From Paramagnetospirillum magnetotacticum MS-1 (GTDB lineage: Bacteria > Pseudomonadota > Alphaproteobacteria > Rhodospirillales > Magnetospirillaceae): a DNA stretch of 64,000 nucleotides. The position numbers and the translations under genes were made by a program. Below, in pieces: positions 39,471 through 48,344 of the stretch. The notes beneath the pieces were generated by a model. It saw nothing but the letters and a program-made list of their open reading frames with translations, did not search any database and was not told where the DNA came from. The stretch lies in assembly GCF_000829825.1 (NCBI RefSeq), contig NZ_JXSL01000020.1, forward strand, positions 310,001 through 374,000. The letters run 5' to 3'. Within the stretch, counting starts at the first letter, position 1, and the number at the start of each line of letters is the position of its first letter.

Positions 39471-40835
39471 TCAGGCGATGATGCGCGAGGTGGGCAGCAG
39501 CACCGTGATGCGGGTGCCCTGGCCCGGCGCGCTGTCCAGGGACACGGTTCCGCCATGGGCCTCGACGAAATGGCGCACGATGGCCAGCCCCAGGCCGGAG
39601 CCCTGATGGCGGCGCGACAGCGACGAATCCGCCTGATAGAAGGCCTGCCAGATTTTGGCGTGATGCTCCGGCGCGATGCCGATGCCGGTGTCGCTCACCA
39701 CAAGGGCCAGCCCATCGGGCACTAGGGTGGCACAGATGCCGACCTTGCCGCCCGTCGGGGTGAATTTCAAGGCATTGCCCGCCAGATTGAGCAGGATCTG
39801 GCGGATGCGGCGCGGGTCCAGGCGCATGCGCGGCAGTCCAGGGGCGATCACCACCGTGAAATCCACGCCGCTGACCACGGATTTGTGCTCCAGAAGGCGT
39901 GCGGCGGCGCGGACCAGTTCGGTGGGGTCGCAGTCTTCCTCGTCCAGTTCGGTGCGCCCGGCCTCGATGCGCGAGACGTCAAGAATGTCTTCGATGAGGG
40001 CGCGCAGATGCTGGCCCGCCGAGTGGATGAGCTCCATGTATTCGACGCAGCGTTCCAGGCTGGCGGGGCCCGCGGCCCCGGCCAGGATGGCCTCGGAAAA
40101 GCCGATCACCGCATTGAGCGGGGTGCGCAATTCGTGGCTCATGGTAGCCAGGAACTGAGACTTGGCCCGGTTGGCGGCCTCGGCCTCCTGCTTGGCGGAG
40201 ACCAGGGCGGCTTCGGCCCGCTTGCGCTGGGTGATGTCACGGCCCTCGGGTACCAGGAACTGGATATTGCCGTCGCGGTCAGGGACGGGCTTGACCGAAA
40301 AATCCACATAGGCGATGCCGCCATGGGCATCAATATGGGTGGTTTCGAACCGCACGAACTCGCCCGCCGAGGCGCGGGTGATGCCGTCCTTCAGCATGGC
40401 GCGTTCCTTGGGGGAGTGTTCCCACCAGGGCGTTTCCGCGAAATGGACGCCCAGGATCGGCTCGATGCTTTCGAGGCCGATGAAGGACAAGGCGGTGCGG
40501 TTGGCGTCGAGCAGCCGCCCGTCGGGGGACAAGAGGCCGATGAATTCGAACGTGTTCTCGATGATGGCCCGCATTTCCAGATTGACCCGCAAGCTGTCGC
40601 GCAGGCGGGCCTCGGCCTCGGGTGCCAGCTCAACCAGAATCTGGTTGCCGGGAAGGGGGGTGTGGCAGGAATCGGGGCCGTCCACCCAGCCCGGCCGGGT
40701 GCCGATCAGCCGGGGCTCCGCCATGCCCAAGGCCCGGCACAATGTCTCGCCCACATGGCAAAGCATGCCGTCGGGCCCGAGAACCGCCAGGGCGCGGGGC
40801 GAATTGGCGAAACTGCTGCGCGGGCTGTGCTGCAA
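39471..40835 (-). CDS. PAS-domain hybrid-free sensor histidine kinase
   Basis: 454 residues with no transmembrane segment. A PAS fold covers about residues 90-205 (IENTFEFIGLLSPDGRLLDANRTALSF is its start, and IQFLVPEGRDITQRKRAE its end, a PAS-PAC junction). A coiled segment leads to the HisKA H-box SHELRTPLNAVIGF near 235, and the ATPase has NALKFTPTGGKV, DTGIGIAPEH and GSGLGLAI. No receiver domain is fused and no response regulator gene is adjacent, so it is an orphan cytoplasmic kinase. The N-terminal 80 residues are of unknown type. Confidence 0.9.
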   Translation of the reverse strand: MQHSPRSSFANSPRALAVLGPDGMLCHVGETLCRALGMAEPRLIGTRPGWVDGPDSCHTPLPGNQILVELAPEAEARLRDSLRVNLEMRAIIENTFEFIGLLSPDGRLLDANRTALSFIGLESIEPILGVHFAETPWWEHSPKERAMLKDGITRASAGEFVRFETTHIDAHGGIAYVDFSVKPVPDRDGNIQFLVPEGRDITQRKRAEAALVSAKQEAEAANRAKSQFLATMSHELRTPLNAVIGFSEAILAGAAGPASLERCVEYMELIHSAGQHLRALIEDILDVSRIEAGRTELDEEDCDPTELVRAAARLLEHKSVVSGVDFTVVIAPGLPRMRLDPRRIRQILLNLAGNALKFTPTGGKVGICATLVPDGLALVVSDTGIGIAPEHHAKIWQAFYQADSSLSRRHQGSGLGLAIVRHFVEAHGGTVSLDSAPGQGTRITVLLPTSRIIA

Positions 40836-40924
40836 AATCAGGGGTCCCTATATGGCAACCCCCGATTATCGCATGGGGCGAAATCTTCGCCAAAGTGAAT
40901 AAGGTATTATTTGGGCCTGGGTGA

Positions 40925-42271
40925 TCAGCGGCGCGGGCGGGGCGGAGGCAGGCGTTCGACCACATCGCCCCACAGGTCGTAATCCTCCGCCGCCTCCACC
41001 TCGACGATCACCAGATCGCCGGGTTCCAGATCGGTCTCGCCATTCATGAAGACGGCACCGTCCACTTCGGGGCTGTCGGCCTTGGAACGGCCGATGGCGC
41101 CTTCCTCGTCCACTTCGTCGATGATGACCTCGACGCGGGTGCCTTCCTTGGCCGCGCCGCGTTCATCGGCGATCTGGCGGGCGGCCTCCATGAAGCGCTG
41201 GTGACGCTCTTCCTTGACGTCCTCATCCACCTGATCGGCGAAGGCGTTGGACGGCGCGCCCTTGACGTCTTCGTATTTGAAACAGCCGACCCGGTCCAAC
41301 TGGGCCTCGTCCATCCACTCAAGCAGCGACTCGAAGTCATCATCGGTCTCGCCGGGGAAGCCGACGATGAAGGTGGAGCGCAATGTCAGATCGGGGCAGG
41401 TCTCGCGCCACGAACGGATGCGGCCCAGCACCTTCTCCTGGTTGGCCGGGCGGCGCATGGCCTTGAGCACATTGGGGCTGGCATGCTGGAAGGGGATGTC
41501 CAGATAGGGAAGGATCTTGCCCTCGGCCATCAGGGGGATGATCTCGTCCACATGGGGATAGGGATAGACGTAGTGCATGCGAATCCAGATGCCCAATTCG
41601 CCGAGCGCCCGGGCCAGATCGGTGAGATGGGCCCTGACCGGCCTGCCGCGCCAGGAGCTTTCGGCATGGCGCAGGTCCAGGCCATAGGCGCTGGTGTCTT
41701 GGGAAATGACCAGCAGTTCGCGCACGCCCGATTCGGCCAGACGCTCGGCCTCGCCCAGCACGTCGGCGGCGCTGCGGCTGACCAGGGGGCCCCGGATATC
41801 GGGGATGATGCAAAACGAGCAGCTGTTGTTGCAGCCCTCGGAAATCTTCAGGTAGGCGTAGTGGTGCGGCGTCAGGTGCAGGCCTTCGGGGGGCACCAGG
41901 GACAGCTTGGGATCGTGCAGCGGCGGGATGGCGGCATGCACCGCCTCGACCACCGCCTGATACTGGTGCGGGCCGCTGACCGCCAGCACCGAGGGATGGG
42001 CGCCGCGAATGGCCTTCTCGTCGCCGCCCATGCAGCCGGTGACGATGACCTTGCCGTTCTCGGCCAGGGCCTCGCCGATGGCCTCAAGCGACTCGGCGCG
42101 GGCGGAATCGAGGAAGCCGCAGGTATTGACGATGACCACATCGGCACCGTCGTAAGAGCCGGAGATGTCATAGCCCTCGGCCCGGAGCTTGGTCAGGATG
42201 CGTTCGGAATCCACCAAAGCCTTGGAACAGCCGAGGCTGACGATACCGACCTTGGGTTGGGTCAAAGACAT
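40925..42271 (-). CDS. rimO: Ribosomal protein S12 methylthiotransferase RimO
   Basis: 448 residues. The N-terminal UPF0004 domain begins [16 protein letters not shown] with its first cluster cysteine; further cysteines are in NTCGFLDSA and GCMGG. The radical-SAM CxxxCxxC motif is [17 protein letters not shown] near residue 140, and the C-terminal TRAM domain ends the protein. RimO adds a methylthio group to Asp88 of S12. The start and length fit the family. It is divergent from the tungstate transporter genes. Confidence 0.95.
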   Translation of the reverse strand: MSLTQPKVGIVSLGCSKALVDSERILTKLRAEGYDISGSYDGADVVIVNTCGFLDSARAESLEAIGEALAENGKVIVTGCMGGDEKAIRGAHPSVLAVSGPHQYQAVVEAVHAAIPPLHDPKLSLVPPEGLHLTPHHYAYLKISEGCNNSCSFCIIPDIRGPLVSRSAADVLGEAERLAESGVRELLVISQDTSAYGLDLRHAESSWRGRPVRAHLTDLARALGELGIWIRMHYVYPYPHVDEIIPLMAEGKILPYLDIPFQHASPNVLKAMRRPANQEKVLGRIRSWRETCPDLTLRSTFIVGFPGETDDDFESLLEWMDEAQLDRVGCFKYEDVKGAPSNAFADQVDEDVKEERHQRFMEAARQIADERGAAKEGTRVEVIIDEVDEEGAIGRSKADSPEVDGAVFMNGETDLEPGDLVIVEVEAAEDYDLWGDVVERLPPPRPRR

Positions 42272-42444
42272 GAGGATAACCGCGCTTGCTGCCAGGAATG
42301 GCGGTGACTTAGCGGATATCGGTGGCGAAAAGCAAGCTTTGCGCCGGAGGCCGTTTGGCGTGAACCCTTACGACCTTTGTCTAAAACATCCTTTCCTTAA
42401 CATCGATGTGTAAAGAATGCACAATGGGACAGGAAAGGCGCGAA

Positions 42445-43149
42445 ATGTCCGATCTGTCCCAGGCCCTCTCTCTGGCCCTCGACCTTGTGGTTCGTCTTGA
42501 TCCGCAGATGCTGGGCATCGTGCGGCTGTCGGTGCTGGTCTCGGGCTCGGCGGTGCTGTTGGCCGGTCTGATCGGCCTGCCGCTGGGGGCCTTGCTGGCC
42601 CTGGTCGGCTTTCCGGGGCGCGGCGCTCTGGTGGTGATTCTCAACGCCTTCATGGGCCTGCCGCCAGTGGTGATCGGACTGGGCGTCTATCTGCTTTTGT
42701 CGCGGGCGGGACCGCTGGGCGAGGCCGGGCTTTTGTTCACGCCCACCGCCATGGTGATCGCCCAGACTCTCCTGGTTCTGCCCATCATCGCCGCCCTGTC
42801 GCGTCAGGTGGTCGCCGATCTGTGGGAGGAATACGGCGAGCAGTTGCGCTCCCTGGACGTGTCCGGGGGCGGGCGCATGGCCACCTTGCTGTGGGATGGG
42901 CGGTTCAGCCTGGCCACGGCCATCCTGGCCGGGTTCGGCCGCGCGGCGGCCGAGGTGGGGGCGGTGATGATCGTCGGCGGCAATATCAAGGGGGTGACGC
43001 GCACCATGACCACCACCATCGCCCTGGAAACCAGCAAGGGCGATCTTCCTCTGGCCCTGGGACTGGGATTGATCCTTATCGCCCTGGTGACCTCGGTCAA
43101 TGCGGTGGTGTTCCTTCTGGGCCAGTGGGCCAGAAGGAGGACCGGATGA
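42445..43149 (+). CDS. tupB: Tungstate-type ABC importer permease (TupB-like)
   Basis: 234 residues with about five membrane helices, an ABC permease of the molybdate/tungstate type. The ATP-coupling loop lies around EYGEQLRSLDVSGGGRMATLLWDGR and the family-like GRAAAEVGAVMIVGGNIKGVTRTMTT is near residue 175. It is followed without gap by the ATPase and then by binding proteins of the TupA type. Start chosen at the ATG after AGGAAAGG; an in-frame ATG 13 codons upstream lacks a ribosome site. Substrate assignment to tungstate rests on the binding protein. Confidence 0.88.
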   Translation: MSDLSQALSLALDLVVRLDPQMLGIVRLSVLVSGSAVLLAGLIGLPLGALLALVGFPGRGALVVILNAFMGLPPVVIGLGVYLLLSRAGPLGEAGLLFTPTAMVIAQTLLVLPIIAALSRQVVADLWEEYGEQLRSLDVSGGGRMATLLWDGRFSLATAILAGFGRAAAEVGAVMIVGGNIKGVTRTMTTTIALETSKGDLPLALGLGLILIALVTSVNAVVFLLGQWARRRTG

Positions 43150-43874
43150 GGGCGCCCGACACCATTTTGCCCCTGGACCTGGACCGGGTCGGTTTTGCCG
43201 TGGGCGAGCGGAGCCTGCTGGACGGCATCAGCTTGCGTCTGGAAGCGGGGCTGCGCACGGTGATCCTCGGCCCCAACGGCGCGGGCAAGAGCCTGCTGCT
43301 GCGTCTGTGCCACGGCCTGCTGGAGCCCAGCATTGGCCGGGTAAAATGGGTGGGCGCGGAGGAGGGCGAAAAGGTGCGCCGCCGTCAGGCCATGGTGTTT
43401 CAGCGTCCGGTCCTGCTGCGCCGTTCCGCCCTGGCCAATATCCGCTACGTCCTGGCGCTGCGCGGCGTGCCCTGGCACAAGCGCGGCGCCCAGGCCATGG
43501 AGGCGCTGGAACGCTTCGGACTGGGCAGTCTGGCCCTGCGCCCGGCCCGCGTCCTGTCGGGCGGCGAGCAGCAGCGTCTGGCCCTGGCGCGGGCCTGGGC
43601 GTCCCGGCCCGATATTTTGTTCCTGGACGAGCCCACCTCGTCGCTGGACCCGGCGGCGGCCCTGTCGGTGGAGATGGCCGTGCGGGAGTTCCATGCCTCG
43701 GGTACCAAGATCGTCATGACCACCCACGATCTGGGTCAAGCCCGCCGTCTGGCCGACGAGGTGGTGTTCCTGTTCCAAGGCCGTCTGGTGGAGCATGCCC
43801 CGGCGGCGGAATTCTTCAAGGAGCCGCGATCGGCTCAGGCACGGGCCTTTCTGGCTGGCGAACTGGTGTATTGA
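43146..43874 (+). CDS. tupC: Tungstate-type ABC importer ATPase (TupC-like)
   Basis: 242 residues, starting within the permease stop (ATGA). Walker A GPNGAGKSLLLRL near residue 44, signature LSGGEQQRLALARA near 139, Walker B ILFLDEPTSSLDP near 160 and the TTHDLGQ switch follow the usual order. No regulatory domain is attached, in contrast to ModC, which fits the Tup and not the Mod class. It powers uptake through the TupB-like permease. Confidence 0.9.
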   Translation: MRAPDTILPLDLDRVGFAVGERSLLDGISLRLEAGLRTVILGPNGAGKSLLLRLCHGLLEPSIGRVKWVGAEEGEKVRRRQAMVFQRPVLLRRSALANIRYVLALRGVPWHKRGAQAMEALERFGLGSLALRPARVLSGGEQQRLALARAWASRPDILFLDEPTSSLDPAAALSVEMAVREFHASGTKIVMTTHDLGQARRLADEVVFLFQGRLVEHAPAAEFFKEPRSAQARAFLAGELVY

Positions 43875-43888
43875 GGAGGGCTTTTATC

Positions 43889-44698
43889 ATGAAACGTCTG
43901 CTGCTTGCCGTCTTGGCTTTGGTGTCGACGGCTGTTTCGCCCGTGGGAGCCGAGGAGCGCTTCATTACGCTGGCGTCCACCACATCCACCGAACAGTCGG
44001 GGCTGTTCGGCCATCTGCTGCCGCTGTTCAAGGCCGAGACCGGCATCGAGGTGCGGGTGGTGGCGGTGGGCACCGGGCAGGCGCTGAAACTGGGCGAGCG
44101 CGGCGACGCCGACGCCCTGCTGGTCCATGACCGGGCGGGCGAGGACAAATTCGTGGCCGAGGGCTTTGGGCTCGATCGCCGCGACGTCATGTACAACGAC
44201 TTCGTGCTGGTGGGGCCGGCCGCTGATCCGGCCGGGATCAAAGGCGGCAAGGACGCCGCCGCCGCCTTCGCCAAGATCGCCGCTGCCTCCGCGCCCTTCG
44301 CGTCGCGCGGTGACGATTCCGGCACCCATCGCAGCGAGCTTCGCCTGTGGAAGAAGGCCAGCGTGGATGTGAAGACGGGCGGCGGATGGTACCGCGAACT
44401 GGGCGCCGGGATGGGGCCGACGCTCAACACGGCGGCTGGCATGAACGCCTACGCCCTGGCCGATCGCGGCACCTGGGCCAGCTTCAAGAACCGCCAGTCC
44501 CTGGAGGTCCTGGTGGAAGGCGACCGCGCCCTGTTCAATCCCTACGGCTCGATCCTGGTCAATCCCGAAAAGCATAAGGGCGTCAAGGCCGACGACGCCA
44601 AGGTCTGGCATCTGTGGCTGACCGGCCCCAAGGGCCAGGCGGCCATCGCCGGGTTCAAGATCGGCGGCGAGCAACTCTTCTTCGGCGATGCCAAGTAG
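43889..44698 (+). CDS. tupA: Tungstate-binding periplasmic protein TupA
   Basis: 269 residues with a Sec signal peptide ending near the VGAE-ERF junction. After cleavage the sequence begins ITLASTTSTEQSGLFGHLLPLF, containing the TTST oxyanion-binding motif conserved in TupA proteins. A second ligand region is SRGDDSGTHRSELRLW near residue 130. TupA proteins bind tungstate (and molybdate more weakly) for the TupBC importer. It is the third gene of the operon, about 15 bases after the ATPase, and precedes a paralog. Confidence 0.9.
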   Translation: MKRLLLAVLALVSTAVSPVGAEERFITLASTTSTEQSGLFGHLLPLFKAETGIEVRVVAVGTGQALKLGERGDADALLVHDRAGEDKFVAEGFGLDRRDVMYNDFVLVGPAADPAGIKGGKDAAAAFAKIAAASAPFASRGDDSGTHRSELRLWKKASVDVKTGGGWYRELGAGMGPTLNTAAGMNAYALADRGTWASFKNRQSLEVLVEGDRALFNPYGSILVNPEKHKGVKADDAKVWHLWLTGPKGQAAIAGFKIGGEQLFFGDAK

Positions 44699-44712
44699 CG
44701 GGGGATAAGCTC

Positions 44713-45564
44713 ATGAACCGCAGAGCCTTTCTCGGCGGCGCGCTGGGGACGGTCGGTGCCGCCTCCATCGCCCTGGCGGCCGAGCCGTCGGAAGTGGTGC
44801 TGCTGGCCAGTACCATCGGCCCCATCGACGCGGGCATCGTGCCCGCCCTGGCCAATGCCTTCCATGCCCGCACCGGCGTTGTGGTGCGCTTTGTCGGGGC
44901 GGGGACGGGCGCCACCCTGGAGATGTCCAAGCGGGGCGAGTTCGATCTGGTCATGGTCCATGCCCTGTCCCTGGAAAAGAAGTTCCTGGCCGAGGGCTTT
45001 GGGCTCGATCGCCGCGACGTCATGTATAACGACTTCGTTCTTCTGGGCCCCGCCGCCGACCCTGCCGGAATCAAGGGGATGGACGACCCCAAGGCGGCGC
45101 TGCGGCGTATTGCCGGGGCCCAGGCCCGTTTCGTGACCAGGGGCGACAATTCCGGCACCCATGTGGCGGAAAAGGCCCTGTGGGACAAGGCCGGGATCTC
45201 GCCCCAGGGCGGCTGGTACGAGGTGTTCGAAAAGGGTTCCAGCGGCAATGGGCCCACTCTTCGCCATGCCGATGAGCGCGGCGCTTATGTGATGATGGAC
45301 CGGGCCACCTGGGTGGTTCTCAAGGCGAAGCTGTCCCTGGCCTTGCTGGTGGAGGGCCATCCCGACCTGTTCAACTTCATTTCGATCATCCGCATCAATC
45401 CCGAGCGCTTCGCCAAGGCCAATGCCGCTGGAGCCCAGCGCTTCGCCGACTGGCTGGTGAGCGACGAGGCGCAAGGACTGATCGCCGGATTTGGGCAGGC
45501 CGAATACGGAACGCCGCTGTTCTTCGCCAATGCGGGGCCCAAGGTCAGGCCGCCGGGGCTGTGA
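44713..45564 (+). CDS. Second TupA-like binding protein, divergent ligand motif
   Basis: 283 residues with a signal peptide (twin-arginine-like NRRAFLGGALG start, then a hydrophobic run). It shares with TupA the AEGFGLDRRDVMYNDFVL and RGDNSGTH blocks, but the TTST site is replaced by LASTIGPIDAG. Its substrate may therefore differ from that of the first protein, or it may be a scavenger with other affinity. A 52-base block in this gene (44987-45038) differs from the matching block in TupA (44154-44205) at one base, which suggests recent duplication or gene conversion. It follows tupA by 14 bases. Confidence 0.85.
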   Translation: MNRRAFLGGALGTVGAASIALAAEPSEVVLLASTIGPIDAGIVPALANAFHARTGVVVRFVGAGTGATLEMSKRGEFDLVMVHALSLEKKFLAEGFGLDRRDVMYNDFVLLGPAADPAGIKGMDDPKAALRRIAGAQARFVTRGDNSGTHVAEKALWDKAGISPQGGWYEVFEKGSSGNGPTLRHADERGAYVMMDRATWVVLKAKLSLALLVEGHPDLFNFISIIRINPERFAKANAAGAQRFADWLVSDEAQGLIAGFGQAEYGTPLFFANAGPKVRPPGL

Positions 45565-45575
45565 TCCGGTAAAAC

Positions 45576-45617
45576 AAAAAGGGCGGTATCCCCGTGGCTG
45601 GCCGGGGATGCCGCCCT
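45576..45617 (-). terminator. Rho-independent terminator of the 64-residue ORF
   Basis: On the minus strand a 14-bp stem (AGGGCGGCATCCCC / GGGGATACCGCCCT, one G-U pair, loop of ten bases) is followed by TTTTTGTTTT. It follows the stop of the small minus-strand ORF by about 15 bases, which supports that ORF as a real transcript. Confidence 0.8.
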
Positions 45618-45632
45618 CTCGGCTCCAGCGTT

Positions 45633-45827
45633 CTACTGGATGCGTTTCAGCAAAACACGGATGTTGGGATGATGGTCGAAGGGGTCGCTGTACCAGGCGA
45701 CGTCCTTGATCCTGTACCACTTTCCGCTTCGCGTTCTGAGGGCCTTGCCGATGATCGGGCAGATGTCTGCGTCGAAACAACGGTTGATTTCGCTCTTATC
45801 GAATGACTCTTGGATGACGTAGCGCAT
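45633..45827 (-). CDS. Small protein of unknown function
   Basis: 64 residues: a charged, soluble protein with KSEINRCFDADICPIIGKALR in the middle, one pair of cysteines and a C-terminal half rich in aromatic and basic residues. No family was recognised. It is backed by a strong minus-strand terminator just after its stop. Upstream lies an AT-rich region with two palindromes, which probably holds its promoter and that of the DUF1465 gene. Codon use is more neutral than that of the surrounding genes. Confidence 0.6.
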   Translation of the reverse strand: MRYVIQESFDKSEINRCFDADICPIIGKALRTRSGKWYRIKDVAWYSDPFDHHPNIRVLLKRIQ

Positions 45828-45919
45828 GATGACCAGCCATGTATCAAGTTAATAACTGGCATTATCCTATGATCATATTTCAATAATAACCGTGAACTTC
45901 TTCACATATAAAATTTTAC

Positions 45920-45942
45920 GTAAATTTATCCTATAAATTTAC
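45920..45942. promoter_or_regulatory. AT-rich perfect palindrome (operator candidate)
   Basis: GTAAATTTAT and ATAAATTTAC are exact complements around CCT. In a region of GC well under the genome average this is a likely protein-binding site. It lies between divergent genes (a small minus-strand ORF and DUF1465), and a second palindrome follows 18 bases later. Confidence 0.45.
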
Positions 45943-45959
45943 AGAGATAATGGGTGTTA

Positions 45960-45975
45960 ACCATATGTATATGGT
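45960..45975. promoter_or_regulatory. Second AT-rich palindrome
   Basis: ACCATAT-GT-ATATGGT, perfect 7-bp arms. Together with the palindrome at 45920 it makes the intergenic region look like a multi-site regulatory region. No function is known. Confidence 0.4.
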
Positions 45976-46118
45976 GGGAATCTTGTGTGACGGAAAGTAA
46001 TTTCGGCAAGGCAACGGTTGAAGTCGGAGCAGGGAAGTGTCACCTTAGTATGCGTGGGCCGGGTTCGCTGGGTGCCGTCATTGTCGCGGCAGGCGAAGAT
46101 CGGTTCGGAGAAAAGCGC

Positions 46119-46520
46119 ATGTCCCAGCCCGCTTTTTTTCGCAGGACCTATGACGAGACCATGACCCTGATGGTCGAGGCCCGCAATTACCTTACCTATT
46201 CCGAACGTCGTGAACGCGACCGCCTGGGCGGCATGATCGGTTTGCGCATGAGCTGCGAGGCCATGCGGGTGACCTCGCGCCTGACCCAGGTCATGGCCTG
46301 GCTGATGCTTCAGCGCGCCGTGCAGGAGGGTGAGATCGAGGTCGAAGACGCCCTGCGCGACGAATGCCGCCTGTCAGGGACGGAAGTATGTCTGGACGAA
46401 ACCTTCAGCGGCGACGAGACTCTGCCCAATCATTTGCGCAGTCTGATGGACCGGTCCTTCCGCCTTTATGTCAGGGTGGCCCGGCTCGAAGAGATGCTGG
46501 TCCAGCGGGTCCTGCACTGA
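46119..46520 (+). CDS. DUF1465 family protein
   Basis: 133 residues. FFRRTYDETMTLMVEARNYL at the start and MRVTSRLTQVMAWLMLQRAVQEGEI in the centre match the DUF1465 family of alphaproteobacteria, whose function is not established. The protein is soluble and mainly alpha-helical. The start was placed at the ATG that begins the conserved block; an in-frame GTG at 45987 would add about 44 residues that do not look family-like. It is followed after 29 bases by the cyclase gene. Confidence 0.75.
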   Translation: MSQPAFFRRTYDETMTLMVEARNYLTYSERRERDRLGGMIGLRMSCEAMRVTSRLTQVMAWLMLQRAVQEGEIEVEDALRDECRLSGTEVCLDETFSGDETLPNHLRSLMDRSFRLYVRVARLEEMLVQRVLH

Positions 46521-46549
46521 CCCCGCGCTAATCTGGGGTTTTGAGCGGC

Positions 46550-48205
46550 ATGGTAGCGTTGGGGATTCGCGCCGATCTGCGTCTGGCCGGGGCGTTGGTT
46601 CTTCTGGCCTTCGTCATCTGTCATCTGGTCAACCACATGCTGGTCCTGGTGTCCCTGGACGCCGCCATGGCCGGTCACGAGGTGCTGATGGAGCCCTGGG
46701 AAAGCGCCATCGGTTCCGGCCTGCTGCTGACCGCGGGGTTGACCCACTACGCCAACGCCTTGTGGGCCGTGTATGAGCGCCGCACATTGCGCATGGGCGG
46801 GGCCGAGATGTGGCAATTGGCCCTGGGACTGACCATCCCTTTTCTGATGGTGGTGCATCTTTCGGGCACCAAGCTGGGCGAGGAGGTCCTGGGCCTGGAT
46901 CCCAGCTACCCATCCGTCCTGCTCAGCCAGTGGGTGGTGAGTCCCTGGAAAGGGGCAATCCAGGGCATCCTGGTCCTGGTGGTTTGGGGGCATGCCTGTT
47001 CCGGGCTGCATCTGCGCTATTCGGGCCGTGACGGCTATGAGCGGGCCAAGCCCTGGCTTCTGGCCCTGGCCGTGGCCGTTCCCACCCTCTCCCTGGCTGG
47101 CTGGATTTCCGGCGGCACCTCCGTCATTCGCTCGGCGGCCGACCCCGCCTGGACGGCAAAAGTCCTGGCCGAGGCGCATATGGGCCCGACGACGCCCTAT
47201 GACACGCTTCGCCTGATCCTCATGGGGGTAGGGCTGCATCTTCTTCTGATCATCACGCCGTTCACGGGCCGGTTGCTGCGCCGTCTGGGGGGCGGCAAGC
47301 GGCCGCAGCTCACCCATTCCAGCGGGCGCGTCATCCGCATGATGCCGGGCTCCACCGTGCTGGAGGCACTGCAGGATCACGCCATCGCCCATGCTTCGGC
47401 CTGCGGCGGCAAGGGGCGATGCACCACCTGCCGGGTCCGGGTGCGTGCCGGACACGAGTTCCTGCCGGTTCCCGAGTCTCTTGAAGCGACCGCCCTGGGG
47501 CGCATCGAGGCGCCACCCGAGGTCCGTCTGGCCTGTCAGCTGCGCCCCGACCATGACCTGGCCATTCTGCCTTTGCTGCCGTCTGACGCCGTTGCCGCCG
47601 ATGGGCGTCTGCATGGCGGCCTGGACGGGCGCGAACGCCATGTGGTGGTGGTATTCATCGATCTGCGCGGCTCGACCACGCTGGGCGAGGCCAAGATGCC
47701 CTATGACATGCTGTTCATCCTGCACCGGTTTTTCCAGCAGATGACCAGGGCCCTGGCGGCGACCGGCGGGCACTATTCCAATTTCACCGGCGACGGCCTC
47801 ATGGCCCTTTACGGGTTGAAGGGCAATGACCCGGCCAAGGCGGTGGCGGCGGCCATGGAGGGCGCCCGCGAGATGGTCACCGGGCTGGACAAGCTCAACG
47901 CTGAACTGGCCATGGAGCTGGATCTGCCGCTGCGCATGGGAATCGGCATCCATTACGGCCAAGCCATCGTGGGCACCATGGGCCCGCCAGGCGCGCAGAT
48001 CGTCAGCGCCATCGGCGACACGGTCAACACCGCCGCCCGGCTGGAAGGCCTGACCAAGGACCATGATTGCCTTCTGGTCCTGTCTGCGGCGGCGGCCCAA
48101 GCGGGGGGATTGAGCTTTCCCGACGCGCCGCGGCATCAGGTGGCGGTCAAGGGCCGGGTGGAGGCGGTGGAGTTTTATGCGTTCCCGGAGATTCCGGGGC
48201 GCTGA
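46550..48205 (+). CDS. Membrane cytochrome-like / [2Fe-2S] / class III cyclase fusion
   Basis: 551 residues. Five or six hydrophobic helices with several membrane histidines (VICHLVNHML, GLTHYANALW, MVVHLSG, WGHACSGLHLRY) resemble succinate-dehydrogenase-type cytochrome anchors. From about residue 260 a plant-type ferredoxin follows, with ACGGKGRCTTCRVRV and a fourth cysteine in LACQL. The last third is a class III nucleotide cyclase with FIDLRGSTTLGE, FTGDGLMALYG and IGDTVNTAARLE (metal Asp pair and transition-state Asn/Arg). The layout suggests a redox- or heme-sensing cyclase at the membrane. Start chosen at the ATG after TCTGGGG; a TTG lies three codons earlier. Confidence 0.88.
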   Translation: MVALGIRADLRLAGALVLLAFVICHLVNHMLVLVSLDAAMAGHEVLMEPWESAIGSGLLLTAGLTHYANALWAVYERRTLRMGGAEMWQLALGLTIPFLMVVHLSGTKLGEEVLGLDPSYPSVLLSQWVVSPWKGAIQGILVLVVWGHACSGLHLRYSGRDGYERAKPWLLALAVAVPTLSLAGWISGGTSVIRSAADPAWTAKVLAEAHMGPTTPYDTLRLILMGVGLHLLLIITPFTGRLLRRLGGGKRPQLTHSSGRVIRMMPGSTVLEALQDHAIAHASACGGKGRCTTCRVRVRAGHEFLPVPESLEATALGRIEAPPEVRLACQLRPDHDLAILPLLPSDAVAADGRLHGGLDGRERHVVVVFIDLRGSTTLGEAKMPYDMLFILHRFFQQMTRALAATGGHYSNFTGDGLMALYGLKGNDPAKAVAAAMEGAREMVTGLDKLNAELAMELDLPLRMGIGIHYGQAIVGTMGPPGAQIVSAIGDTVNTAARLEGLTKDHDCLLVLSAAAAQAGGLSFPDAPRHQVAVKGRVEAVEFYAFPEIPGR

Positions 48206-48210
48206 CGTTT

Positions 48211-48243
48211 AGAGCGTGATGCCCAAAATGTGCATCACGCTCT
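48211..48243 (+). terminator. Inverted repeat after the cyclase gene
   Basis: AGAGCGTGATGC and GCATCACGCTCT, 12-bp perfect arms around a 9-base loop, six bases after the cyclase stop. The following CTCAGTTTATT is only weakly T-rich, so terminator activity is plausible but not certain. Confidence 0.5.
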
Positions 48244-48344
48244 CTCAGTTTATTCGTTGCCCCTCGCCGGGCGCGCGCCTCCGCGCTTGGCCGCGCCCTC
48301 AATGGGCGCAGAAGCACCGCGCCTCATATTTGAGGCTCGATGCT

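Noticed and set aside
42400-42409. ACATCGATGT palindrome in front of tupB as an operator
   Set aside because: Arms do not extend beyond ten bases, so it is expected by chance at this length in this AT-richer leader; noted only for later comparison.
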